A DNA stretch of 41,690 nucleotides from the NCBI GenBank assembly GCA_027618255.1, contig JAQCFG010000011.1, positions 1 through 41,690 of the forward strand, in the 5' to 3' direction. Both the position numbers and the translations under genes were made by a program. This document shows, one piece after another, positions 1-9,033 of this stretch (the stretch's first letter is position 1; each line of letters opens with the position of its first letter). The DNA comes from Cyanobacteriota bacterium. GTDB taxonomy: Bacteria > Cyanobacteriota > Vampirovibrionia > LMEP-6097. The notes under the pieces are model-generated. The model did not search any database. It worked only from the letters and a program-made list of their open reading frames with translations, and was not told the DNA's origin.

Positions 1-1806
1 GCTATAATTCTGTTCTTTATACTTAGTAAAATATTCGGTACAGCAACCGATGGTACAGAAGCAGTCCCAGCAGAAACATCAGTTGAATCAAAACTCAAAA
101 GCAAATCGAAGAAACATAGTAAATCAAAAGCAATAATTATGGAGTCAGCAAGAATTTCTTGGTGGGTGCCACTGGTTATCACTTTAATTTGGGCTGTGCA
201 TCCTTTACACAATGAAGCTGTTAATATGCTGACATCTGGAGTAGGCTTCCTTTGGTCAACCCTTCTCTGTATGACTTGCATTTTAATTAACCTATACGTG
301 AAGGACCTAAGAAGCCCTCTAGGACTATTTCTCATCATGGTGGCATGGGCATGCCAATTTGTTTCATATCACGGTTCTGAGATGATGGTAATTGCAACAC
401 CTATGTTAGTATTCATATTTTTCAATAGTATTTTCAAACGTGATTACAAATCCTACGGTTATGAAATTGCCAAAATCTTTTTTATGATCACATCATTCCT
501 AACCTACTATGCACATAGATCTAGTATCGTTTCCGAGCAAGGTGAATGGGCATCCAAAAGTATCGCTGACCTAATAGAAAGAGTCACTGTAGTTGCACCT
601 CAGATTTTCTTTCATCACATTCGTTTATTTTTCTTCCCAAACAAACTGAGTATGGATGAGCATCACAATGTCTGGTTAGATAATCCATATAGCGCTTTCC
701 ATATCATGTGCTTTTTAATTGCAGCAGCTTTTTGTTTTGGAATTTTTTATTACCTAACAGCGAAAGATCCTAAATACCAAATTCACGACAGAATGATTGG
801 TGGAGCATTGTTCTTTGCCGGCTTTAGTATTTCAATTTCAATCAATATCATCCCTCTCTATTGCCTTGCCAGAGATAGATACACATATTTCTTTGTCATG
901 GGCATGGTGATGGCAATTATTGTTGCACTTGATAAATACATCTTTAGTCGCGGAAACTACAATGTCAATAAATGGCTCACTATTTTAGTTATTGTCATCT
1001 GTGCGCTTGGTGCAAGATCATGGGTCAAGAGTTGGGATTGGCATGATGGTGAAAGATTCTGGTCTCACGCCATGAACTCAGTTGATGACCTTGGTGCTAA
1101 ACAAAACTGGCGCTATAGGCTAATTCAATACTATCAAGATCAAGGGACAAAAACATTTAAACCTAACGAAGAGCTCAAAGCTCAAGCCCAGAAGGACTTC
1201 AATGAGTTTGGAATTGCAAACAAACTTAATGATAAAGAGGTTATCAAGTCATACTTAGATGCTGCCAAAGATCCCAAAAACTATCTGAAAAACAAATATG
1301 GTTATATCGGCAATAAGACACTTGCATCAGCTCTCTTCTTTAATGCCACAACTGCAGTAGAAAAAAAAGACGGAGTCAATGCTTTGAATTATTTCAAACT
1401 CGCACACGTTTATTACCCTGAACATTTCCAAACCAATTTGCAAATGTTTATTCACACTTACGGCAAAGACGAAAAATTCACAAACTACTTATTAGCCAAG
1501 ATGACAAAAGACGCAAGTAATAATTCCTTCCTAGCCAAGGGACTTATGGATGGAATGTTCTTCATTAAACACCCTAGGGTTTATGAATACGCTTCAATGT
1601 ACAAAGACAAATTTCCGAATACTCAAGTTTTTCATGTCTATTCCTTCCACGGTGCACTCTACAAGAATGAGTATGAAGATGCGTATACTTTAGCAAAGAA
1701 AATCGTTAAAAAATATCATGAGAATCCAATATTTGATAAGTACATCAAAAAATATGAACATGGAGATTACAACAGCATAATACAAAAGCTCAGTGAAACT
1801 AAATAA
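1..1806 (+). CDS. GT-C type membrane glycosyltransferase-like protein, 5'-truncated (paralog 1 of 4)
   Basis: The reading frame is open from base 1, so the start and the N-terminal acidic loop lie outside the window. The first in-frame ATG (139) falls inside the protein when aligned with its three downstream paralogs. Seen: many hydrophobic segments, the motif HPLHNEAVNMLTSGVGF, RDRYTYFF near the end of the membrane part, and a hydrophilic C-terminal third with TPR-like helical pairs. The HPLH-EA, RPLEQ (in the paralogs) and RxRYTY patterns recall the TMTC/PMT branch of GT-C enzymes, which move sugar from a lipid-phosphate donor to an acceptor on the outer face of the membrane. Unlike its paralogs it carries a Lys/Ser-rich insertion (about bases 60-135) between two membrane helices. 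Its stop overlaps the export-protein gene by 14 nt. Substrate unknown. Confidence 0.8.
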   Translation, partial: AIILFFILSKIFGTATDGTEAVPAETSVESKLKSKSKKHSKSKAIIMESARISWWVPLVITLIWAVHPLHNEAVNMLTSGVGFLWSTLLCMTCILINLYVKDLRSPLGLFLIMVAWACQFVSYHGSEMMVIATPMLVFIFFNSIFKRDYKSYGYEIAKIFFMITSFLTYYAHRSSIVSEQGEWASKSIADLIERVTVVAPQIFFHHIRLFFFPNKLSMDEHHNVWLDNPYSAFHIMCFLIAAAFCFGIFYYLTAKDPKYQIHDRMIGGALFFAGFSISISINIIPLYCLARDRYTYFFVMGMVMAIIVALDKYIFSRGNYNVNKWLTILVIVICALGARSWVKSWDWHDGERFWSHAMNSVDDLGAKQNWRYRLIQYYQDQGTKTFKPNEELKAQAQKDFNEFGIANKLNDKEVIKSYLDAAKDPKNYLKNKYGYIGNKTLASALFFNATTAVEKKDGVNALNYFKLAHVYYPEHFQTNLQMFIHTYGKDEKFTNYLLAKMTKDASNNSFLAKGLMDGMFFIKHPRVYEYASMYKDKFPNTQVFHVYSFHGALYKNEYEDAYTLAKKIVKKYHENPIFDKYIKKYEHGDYNSIIQKLSETK

Positions 1807-2476
1807 GCTATTCATTATACTTTGTCTACTGCTAAGCACTACACAGACCTGCTTGGCAGAAGCTCCGCTCGTTTCTCATACTAATCAAGAGCATTACACC
1901 ATACAGCTTGATAATGAACTAACTGTCATCTACAAAAACGAATCAGGTAGAGAGATCTACAACAAAATTCCAGTGCTGCCCAATGGCAAAGCAACCATCC
2001 CCGGGGTCGGTGAGATTCAAGTAGAAGGACTCACTCAAGAGCAATTAATTAGCACGATGGAAAGCAAACTTGAATCAGAGACCAAGGTTGATATCATTAT
2101 TTATCGTATATCAAACAATGTAACTGTAGTAGGTGCAGTAAATAATCCTGGTAGCTATCCAATTAGGGACATCAAAACAATCTATGATGCAATAGGCAAG
2201 GCAGGTGGCTTTAGCATCACATCTAACAAAACCAAAGTGAAATTAATCCGACAGAGAATCGACGGCAGTCGTGATGAACAGAACATCAATTTCCCAAAGC
2301 AAGTATTCAATGCCTATGACAAAGGAATCGGTGAAGAAAAATACATACTTAAAGAAGGTGACATGATCTGGGTACCTCACAGCAAACTCAAACAAAGTGG
2401 AATATTTATGTTTAAACTCATGCAAGTTGCAACAATTGGTGTTATCTCTGGAGTCGTTAGTATAATCATTCGATAA
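1793..2476 (+). CDS. Wza/Poly_export-type polysaccharide export protein
   Basis: 227 residues. Residues 1-22 form a signal peptide (Lys-rich start, hydrophobic core, cleavage near Ala22-Ala24). Residues about 34-100 look like the periplasmic polysaccharide-export domain (PVLPNGKATIPGVGEI is typical). Residues about 105-195 look like an SLBB-like domain (VVGAVNNPGSYPI, then KEGDMIWVP). A C-terminal hydrophobic segment (206-226) could anchor it in a membrane. It is shorter than full Wza proteins. The start is GTG and overlaps the preceding gene by 14 nt, implying translational coupling; no in-frame ATG would preserve the signal peptide. Its position inside the GT-C array suggests that the glycan or lipid-linked sugar handled there is exported, which is inference. 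Confidence 0.85.
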   Translation: MKLNKLFIILCLLLSTTQTCLAEAPLVSHTNQEHYTIQLDNELTVIYKNESGREIYNKIPVLPNGKATIPGVGEIQVEGLTQEQLISTMESKLESETKVDIIIYRISNNVTVVGAVNNPGSYPIRDIKTIYDAIGKAGGFSITSNKTKVKLIRQRIDGSRDEQNINFPKQVFNAYDKGIGEEKYILKEGDMIWVPHSKLKQSGIFMFKLMQVATIGVISGVVSIIIR

Positions 2477-2481
2477 AACAG

Positions 2482-4218
2482 ATGACGGATAAACTCAAAT
2501 CAGTATCAATCATCTTTCTCATTTCAGCTTTAGTTTGGTCATCGAGCTTAACTAATGAATTTACTGGTTATGATGACATCAAACTCATTGTAGAAAACAA
2601 ACATCTTGAACAGGGTATCTTGCATTGTCTTAGTTTCTTTTGGAATACATTTTCTGGAAGCTTCAATACAGCTTGGGCAGATTTTCCCACTGTGATCTAT
2701 AGACCACTTGAGCAATATATGATCGCAATAGGCTATCAGATATGGGGGACAAGTGCTTGGCATTATCATTTCTTCTTTAATTACTTAGTTCATATCATTA
2801 ATTCAGTCCTGGTATTTTTTATTATAAGTAAATTCATCACAAAGCAGAAGCTTGCACTTATAATCACTTGTCTATGGACAGTTCATCCACTAGGTCATGA
2901 AGCTATTAATATGCTCACTTCAGGGGCTGGCTTTCTTGTAGCGCATTGTTTATTTTTTATTGCGATACTCATTATGCTTTACTCAAGTAATTTGTTTGCC
3001 ATTCTCTTTAGTGCCGCTATATTTTTCCTGAGCTACCTTGGATCCGAAATGGCAATACTAGCTACTCCAATACTTGCGATATTGCTCAAGGGAGACAGTC
3101 ATTACTGGAGGAAGCTCTCCCTAGTCTCTGCGAGTTTCTTAGCCTATCTTATTCAGCGATCCAGTATCATCCAAAACAATATTGAATTTACTGATTTAGC
3201 AGAAAGAATACTCGTACTAGCACCGCAGACATTTGTTCACCAACTTAAACAAGTCATATATCCAAACAATTTAAGCATTGACCAACAGCATAATATGATA
3301 CTCGGTGATGTATTTTCACTAGTTCACACAGTTTCAATATTAATCTCGATACTAGTTATTACTGTTATCGTCTATTTCTATCAAAAAAATAAGCAGATAT
3401 CAGCAACTATTGCAATTGCAGCTATCTCGATCTCACTAGCCTTAAACATAGTCCCTCTCTATACTCTAGCTAGAGACCGCTATACTTATATTTTCTCACT
3501 CTGTATTATAACGGCACTAGTTTTAATCACAGACAAATATATCAAAACAAAATACAAATACCTTCTTGCAATTCCTTTAATTGTCACAATGGGAAATAAA
3601 TCCTGGCAGCAAAGCTTAAACTGGAAAAATGGAGAGACACTTTGGTCACAGACGATCACCAACACAAAAGATATAGGAGCCAAACAAGTCTGGAGATACC
3701 GTCTTTTACAGTATTATGACAAGCCTGGCACTCAAAGCTTTAAAGCAGATCCCATAATCCAAAAACAAATAACTCTAGATTTCAATAACTTCATTATCGA
3801 TAATAATTTACATAAAAAAGAAACCATTCTTGCTTATAATACAAAGAACAAAAGTATAAAAAATAAATACAGTTATAACGACAATAAATCAATAGCCTCT
3901 GGAATCTTCTCACAAGCAATGTTACTTAAAAAGCAAAAAGAATTTGAAAGAATGATCACCTTACTCAACCTGGCTTATTTTTATCATCCTGATCATTACC
4001 AAAACAATATGCAACTCTATGTCTGGGACAAAAGCCGTTCAGAGCAAGTATTTCCGAAGATACTCAGAGACGCCAAGAAACATCCAATCCTAGCCAAGTC
4101 TCTACTAGATTCAATGTTGATACTTAAAGACCCCAAATATCCCAAATTAGTAAATGAATTAACCAGTAATTTCCAAAGTAGTCATATTTTCAAGGAGCAC
4201 TTAAACAATGTTCAATGA
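2482..4218 (+). CDS. GT-C type membrane glycosyltransferase-like protein (paralog 2)
   Basis: 578 residues with an N-terminal membrane helix followed by an external loop carrying EFTGYDDIKLIV. The Asp-Asp (residues 31-32) sits where GT-C enzymes of the PMT/TMTC type keep their acidic catalytic or metal site. Then come RPLEQY, a run of membrane helices with HPLGHEAINMLTSG, and RDRYTYIF, and finally a soluble helical tail. It lacks the last 50-60 residues found in paralogs 3 and 4 (the final TPR-like pair). It begins 5 nt after the export gene and overlaps paralog 3 by 11 nt, so the array is very likely one transcript. The family call is from motif pattern only; the acceptor is unknown. Confidence 0.8.
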   Translation: MTDKLKSVSIIFLISALVWSSSLTNEFTGYDDIKLIVENKHLEQGILHCLSFFWNTFSGSFNTAWADFPTVIYRPLEQYMIAIGYQIWGTSAWHYHFFFNYLVHIINSVLVFFIISKFITKQKLALIITCLWTVHPLGHEAINMLTSGAGFLVAHCLFFIAILIMLYSSNLFAILFSAAIFFLSYLGSEMAILATPILAILLKGDSHYWRKLSLVSASFLAYLIQRSSIIQNNIEFTDLAERILVLAPQTFVHQLKQVIYPNNLSIDQQHNMILGDVFSLVHTVSILISILVITVIVYFYQKNKQISATIAIAAISISLALNIVPLYTLARDRYTYIFSLCIITALVLITDKYIKTKYKYLLAIPLIVTMGNKSWQQSLNWKNGETLWSQTITNTKDIGAKQVWRYRLLQYYDKPGTQSFKADPIIQKQITLDFNNFIIDNNLHKKETILAYNTKNKSIKNKYSYNDNKSIASGIFSQAMLLKKQKEFERMITLLNLAYFYHPDHYQNNMQLYVWDKSRSEQVFPKILRDAKKHPILAKSLLDSMLILKDPKYPKLVNELTSNFQSSHIFKEHLNNVQ

Positions 4219-6109
4219 ACTCAGATCAATCAAACTACAAATACTCATATTGATTGCAATTAGCGCAATCACCTGGTCTTCAAGTCTTAACACTGAATTT
4301 TCTGGCTATGATGATCTAAGATTAATACTTGAAAATAAAGCTCTTGAAAATAGTCTATTAAGTTCTTTTGACAATTTTTGGCATAACTATGCATTTAGCT
4401 ACAATAGTAACTGGAGCAACAAACTAACTGTGATCTTTAGACCACTAGAGCAGTACGCAGCCGTCTTTGGTTTCAAAATCTGGGGAGATAGCCCTTGGCA
4501 TTATCATTTCTTTTTCAATTACTTAATTCATATATGCAATAGTATTTTACTCTTATTGATTTGTCGTAACTTAATCAAGCATCACTTAGCTGTATTTGTT
4601 GCAGTACTCATTTGGGCAGTACATCCTCTGCATAGCGAAGCTATCAACATGATCAGCTCAGGTACTGGCTTTCTACTAGCTCACTTCTTTTGCTTCCTTG
4701 CTTTTTATTTATTTCTTAGTAGCCTTAAGACAGAAACAATCGTGCGAAATCTCAATCTATTATTAGCAAGTATATTTTTATTCATTTCATACCTTGGTTC
4801 TGAAATGACACTGATCTCACCCCTGGTGTTAATTGTAATAATTAATTGTTCAGAACAAAGCTACAAACTAAGAAAATCTTTACTTGCAATAACTAGCTTA
4901 TTAATTTATCTCTATTTGCGCATGGATATAATGCTTGCTGCCAAACACGGAGCTGCTACAGACTTCATCGAAAGACTGATAGTCCTTGCCCCACAAATCT
5001 TCTTAGCTCAACTCAAGCTAGTATTTTATCCAGCCGTTCTTAGTATCGACGAGCAGCACAGGCTAGTATTAGAGAATCCATTCACTGCTTATCATCTTGT
5101 TAGTCTCCTAGTCGCTATTAGTTTTATTGGTACAATAATATATCTATTTAGTCACAAACAGAAAGCAGCAGCTTACTCATTAATAGTCGCAGCAATCTAC
5201 ATCTCTGTATCTCTCAATATCACAGAGATCTATTGCCTAGCTAGAGATCGATATACCTATATCTTTGTTTTTGGTATAGTGCTCGCATTAGCATTAATTA
5301 TAAGACAATTGAAACCTAGAAAATATCCCAAAACAACTATCATCTTTATTGGTAGTTTAATCCTAGCCTTATCAGTAAGATCGTATATCCGTAATAATGA
5401 TTGGAAAAATGGTGAGACACTATTTCAACAAACAATTGACAGTATCGAAGATCCAGGTGCCAAACAAATCTGGAAATATAAATTACTTAAATATCAAAGA
5501 TCTCTCAACAAAGTAAACCAAACAAGCCTAGAAGACTTCAATCAATTCTTAACAGATCCTAGACTTAGTGAAACAGAAACGATAAAGCAAGCAAAAACAT
5601 TTGACCCACGCAAAAATATTCTTGAGAAATATTCACATATTAAAGCTAAATCAATTGCCTCAGCGATTCACTATACAGCCAACTTTAACAAAAAAACATT
5701 GGGAGTTCAAGCTTACATTCATCAATTAGAACTAGCTAGACAATACGACGAGGATCATTTCTTCAATAATCTGGAATTATTAGTTTTATCCAATGATCAA
5801 ACCTTAATGAATGAGCTAATTAGCAACCTTGATAAGCAAGCTGAACAAAGTTTTGTGAAAGCAAATAAATTCATGCAAGCACTCAAGCAAAGACAAGCTT
5901 GGCAGTTATTATTTCAATTAGCACAAAAATATAGTCAGATTTACCCTACCATAAACTATATTCACGAATATACTTATTTAGCAGCTATTAAACAAGCTAA
6001 ATATAAAGAAGCATATCAAGAGGCTAAGATCTTAAGTATCAGTCATCATCTAAAAGAACCAATAAAGGAATTCATTGAAGCATATGAAGCTGGGCAATAT
6101 CAAAAATAA
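4208..6109 (+). CDS. GT-C type membrane glycosyltransferase-like protein (paralog 3)
   Basis: 633 residues. It has the same architecture as its neighbours: N-terminal helix, loop with FSGYDDLRLI (Asp35-Asp36), FRPLEQY, a multi-helix membrane core with HPLHSEAINMISSG and RDRYTYIF, and a C-terminal alpha-helical TPR-like region from about residue 430. An AAGGAG Shine-Dalgarno lies 11 nt before the ATG, within the preceding gene. The three complete paralogs share motifs but differ through most of the sequence, so the duplications are old and the copies probably differ in sugar or acceptor specificity (inference). Confidence 0.8.
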   Translation: MFNELRSIKLQILILIAISAITWSSSLNTEFSGYDDLRLILENKALENSLLSSFDNFWHNYAFSYNSNWSNKLTVIFRPLEQYAAVFGFKIWGDSPWHYHFFFNYLIHICNSILLLLICRNLIKHHLAVFVAVLIWAVHPLHSEAINMISSGTGFLLAHFFCFLAFYLFLSSLKTETIVRNLNLLLASIFLFISYLGSEMTLISPLVLIVIINCSEQSYKLRKSLLAITSLLIYLYLRMDIMLAAKHGAATDFIERLIVLAPQIFLAQLKLVFYPAVLSIDEQHRLVLENPFTAYHLVSLLVAISFIGTIIYLFSHKQKAAAYSLIVAAIYISVSLNITEIYCLARDRYTYIFVFGIVLALALIIRQLKPRKYPKTTIIFIGSLILALSVRSYIRNNDWKNGETLFQQTIDSIEDPGAKQIWKYKLLKYQRSLNKVNQTSLEDFNQFLTDPRLSETETIKQAKTFDPRKNILEKYSHIKAKSIASAIHYTANFNKKTLGVQAYIHQLELARQYDEDHFFNNLELLVLSNDQTLMNELISNLDKQAEQSFVKANKFMQALKQRQAWQLLFQLAQKYSQIYPTINYIHEYTYLAAIKQAKYKEAYQEAKILSISHHLKEPIKEFIEAYEAGQYQK

Positions 6110-7994
6110 ATTAAGTTCCACAAAGGTACAAGTTTGTTTGATTGTAATTGCTGCAGTAATTACTTGGTCATCTAGTCTCACAAGCGAATTCACTGGTTAT
6201 GATGACATCAAACTCATTGTCGACAATGAAGTTATACATGGAGACCTAGCACGAAGCCTTCAATTCTTCTGGAACAGCTTCTCTAGTAGCTTCAATACAG
6301 CCTGGACCAATCAACAAACCATCATCCACAGACCCCTTGAACAATACGGTTCAGCCATTGGCTACAAAATCTGGGGAGCAAGTGCTTGGCATTTCCATTT
6401 CTTCTTTAATTATTTATTGCACATCATAAATTCAATTCTCTTATTTTTCATCATTAGAAGAATAAGTAATAATCAAATGCTTAGTTTCATTAGTGTATTA
6501 ATTTGGACAGTACATCCTCTACATCATGAAGCAATCAATATGCTCACATCAGGTGTAGGTTTTCTTTTTGCTCATTTCTTTAGTTTTATAGCAATTTACC
6601 TTAACCTCTTAAAGACCGAAGGTAAACTACTGATTCTCTGTCTACTAGTTTCATTCGCCTGTCTCTCTCTTGGCTATATGGGTTCAGAGATGACGGTCAT
6701 AACACCCTTGGTACTAGTGTTAATCCTATTTAGCGGTGACTATAAACACAGATGGGTTAAAGCTATCATTGCCTTTATGTCACTGATTGGTTATTTTTGG
6801 CACAGATCAAATATTGGCTGCTCGCAAACGAACCTAATTGATACTGACTTTCTTGAAAGAACTTTTGTTTTAGCTCCGCAAATCCTCTTCCATCATCTAA
6901 GATTATTCTTTTTTCCTATCAAACTTAGTATTGATGAGCAACATCGCATGATACTAGAAAATGCTTTTAGTGTTTTTCATCTTGGCTGCCTAGCTATCTC
7001 AATTGCATTGATCTATGCATTATTTTATTTCCACAAAGAAAAAATGATCTCTGGAGCCTTATTTCTTGCAGGACTAAGCATTTCGCTTTCACTCAATATT
7101 ATTCCAGTCTATTGCCTTGCACGTAATCGTTATACTTACCTCTTTAGCTTAGGACTAATCATAGCCCTAGTATTTTATCTCTCAAGGCATCTCAAAAAAA
7201 ATCAAATTGTTCTAGTCAGCATCTTAGTACTAATACTCGCAACGAGATCTTGGGTCAAAAGTCTTGACTGGGCAAACGGAGAGAAGCTTTGGTCTCATAC
7301 CATAGACTCGATTGATGATATCGGTGCCAAACAAGTTTGGCGTTATCAACTATTACAATACTACTTTAATCCTGCTAGCAACAACTTTAAAGCTAATAAA
7401 GAAATCCAAGACAAAGTATTTGAAGACTTTAATAATTTCATTTTTATCAACAAACTAGAACAAAAAGAAACCATCAATAATTACCGCAAAGCTAATCCCT
7501 CAAACTATCTCAAGGACAAGTATTCATACAATAGCCGCAAATCTATCGCTTCAGGGATTCTATCTAAAGCAATGTATCTCAAACAATACGGACCGAAAGA
7601 CAACTTGCTAGATCATCTCAACCTTGCTTATGTTTATGATCCTCATAACTTACAAACAGAATTGCAACTCTATATTCACGTAAAAGAAGAAGAATACAAA
7701 CAAGGCTTCCTTCAAGAATTAAGCGTCGAAGCCTCACAAAATCCATATAGTGCCAAATTATTACTTAGTTTGCTTCATGGTCAAAATAGCCCAGTCTTTT
7801 ATCAACTCTCAAAACAATACGCTGAGCTTTATCCTCATGTACAAATTATTCAAGCCTACTACTTTGATGCAGCCCTCAAAGCCAAAAAATATGAGGAGGC
7901 ATATAAAGTAGCTTCTTGGCTTAGCAAGAAGTATCATGAAGATCCTCGATATGATGAGTTTATTGAGAAGTATAGTAAGGCTTTAAAACAGTAA
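6084..7994 (+). CDS. GT-C type membrane glycosyltransferase-like protein (paralog 4)
   Basis: 636 residues from the ATG at 6084. A TTG three codons upstream (6075) is a poorer choice. The loop motif EFTGYDDIKLIV (Asp40-Asp41) is identical to that of paralog 2. RPLEQYG, HPLHHEAINMLTSG, and a RNRYTYLF variant of the RDRYTY motif follow. The last third is soluble and helical, ending in a repeat (KYEEAYKVASWLSKKYHEDP) very close to the end of paralog 1 (EYEDAYTLAKKIVKKYHENP). It overlaps paralog 3 by 26 nt and closes the operon. The next gene faces it on the other strand after 64 bases that hold only a weak GGGA/TCCC stem. Confidence 0.8.
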   Translation: MKLGNIKNKLSSTKVQVCLIVIAAVITWSSSLTSEFTGYDDIKLIVDNEVIHGDLARSLQFFWNSFSSSFNTAWTNQQTIIHRPLEQYGSAIGYKIWGASAWHFHFFFNYLLHIINSILLFFIIRRISNNQMLSFISVLIWTVHPLHHEAINMLTSGVGFLFAHFFSFIAIYLNLLKTEGKLLILCLLVSFACLSLGYMGSEMTVITPLVLVLILFSGDYKHRWVKAIIAFMSLIGYFWHRSNIGCSQTNLIDTDFLERTFVLAPQILFHHLRLFFFPIKLSIDEQHRMILENAFSVFHLGCLAISIALIYALFYFHKEKMISGALFLAGLSISLSLNIIPVYCLARNRYTYLFSLGLIIALVFYLSRHLKKNQIVLVSILVLILATRSWVKSLDWANGEKLWSHTIDSIDDIGAKQVWRYQLLQYYFNPASNNFKANKEIQDKVFEDFNNFIFINKLEQKETINNYRKANPSNYLKDKYSYNSRKSIASGILSKAMYLKQYGPKDNLLDHLNLAYVYDPHNLQTELQLYIHVKEEEYKQGFLQELSVEASQNPYSAKLLLSLLHGQNSPVFYQLSKQYAELYPHVQIIQAYYFDAALKAKKYEEAYKVASWLSKKYHEDPRYDEFIEKYSKALKQ

Positions 7995-8058
7995 TACAAG
8001 GGAACTGAGTCCCCGTAATATGACGGAAAATTGTAACGCAGCAGATTGAGCAGATAGA

Positions 8059-8949
8059 TCAAAATTGATGGATAGCGGCTGGTCGTATGTTAGCTTCCAA
8101 AAATAAATACCCCTTATCCATAGTCTCCAAAACATCCAAAGAAAAGATCTCTGGCATTATCAATTCATTCGTTTTGGCATAATCATCCAATAAATCAAGG
8201 AAATCATTTAACTGTGCCATTAAAGGCTTATTAATCTGATTTTTAGCATAGAATTTACCATGAAGATATAGTACTTTAAATTCAGAAGAGAACTCAATTG
8301 CTTCTTGCAAAATACAATCATCATAACTTTGTATTTTCTCAATTTGTTCCAGCGATTCAGTGCAAGTTAAATTATCAACTGAAATACAATCAATATTTTC
8401 AGTGCCACATCTCGGTTTAATAACATATCTCTTGTACTTATGAATATCGAGAAGATCGTTTAGGTATTCTATGTACTTCCTGTGCAAGTCATTGTTATCT
8501 CCTCGAACAGAACGTTTAGATTTTTCTAACAACCAAGTTTTTGGTTGGCTAACAGCGTTAGCCATCATTAGTGCATAAAATAAATATTTATCATCAAATA
8601 TTTTTGCAATTTTGTTATAAGGATTCAATTGAAAGATACCATATGAGAGGATCTTGTTTGAAATTTTGCGATGTGTATTAATCTCATTATCAAGTGATAG
8701 ATGCATTATTAATACAGCAGCATTAGCTTTATCAACTAAAGTAGCTAATTCAGTTTCAATTTTATCAAAATGAACGGTAACAAAGTTTTTATAAGGGCAG
8801 AGTTGACCAAGTTTAGTTATACTGGCTTCAAGTTGTTTAGCATCAAGCTCATGAATAATATAAAGTGTTGATTGACCAATATCTCCCCTGAAACGCTTGT
8901 CACGACCAAAATTAAATTCTTCTACTATCCTCTCCATTTGTAAACCCAT
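8059..8949 (-). CDS. ATP-grasp-like protein, orphan
   Basis: 296 residues from the ATG at 8949. A GTG at 8982 is in frame but lies inside a repeat hairpin, whereas AAGGTAAGG stands just before 8949. Seen: VIKPRCGTENI at about 185 (the lysine and glycine loop of ATP-grasp enzymes), CILQEAIEFSSEFKVL (hinge Gln-Glu and the following strand), and FLEANIRPA near the C-terminus (Glu and Asn in the ExN metal-binding position). Together these are the usual ATP-grasp landmarks, so an ATP-dependent carboxylate-amine or carboxylate-thiol ligase is likely. The N-terminal 100 residues resemble nothing I recognise. No peptide-substrate gene is adjacent, so its product cannot be inferred. Confidence 0.65.
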   Translation of the reverse strand: MGLQMERIVEEFNFGRDKRFRGDIGQSTLYIIHELDAKQLEASITKLGQLCPYKNFVTVHFDKIETELATLVDKANAAVLIMHLSLDNEINTHRKISNKILSYGIFQLNPYNKIAKIFDDKYLFYALMMANAVSQPKTWLLEKSKRSVRGDNNDLHRKYIEYLNDLLDIHKYKRYVIKPRCGTENIDCISVDNLTCTESLEQIEKIQSYDDCILQEAIEFSSEFKVLYLHGKFYAKNQINKPLMAQLNDFLDLLDDYAKTNELIMPEIFSLDVLETMDKGYLFLEANIRPAAIHQF

Positions 8950-8956
8950 AATCCTT

Positions 8957-9030
8957 ACCTTAACGGAACTTGTGCTTCGCACCGTTCCGACCTCTTATTC
9001 TACGACATCTCTGACAAAACTTCGTTTTGT
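8957..9030 (-). repeat. Diverged copy of the dispersed two-hairpin repeat (copy R1), forms the leader of the ATP-grasp gene
   Basis: Read on the minus strand, it has a first hairpin (ACAAAAC/GTTTTGT, 9014-9030), the core GATGTCG (9009-9003), a TAGAAT box (9002-8997), a second hairpin (CGGAAC/GTTCCG, 8964-8989, with an inner GTGC/GCAC stem), and TTAAGGT before the gene. The order and core match the full copies at 9498 and 18887. The TAGAAT box would place a transcript start near 8990, making the second hairpin a 5' leader. Confidence 0.65.
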
Positions 9031-9033
9031 TGT

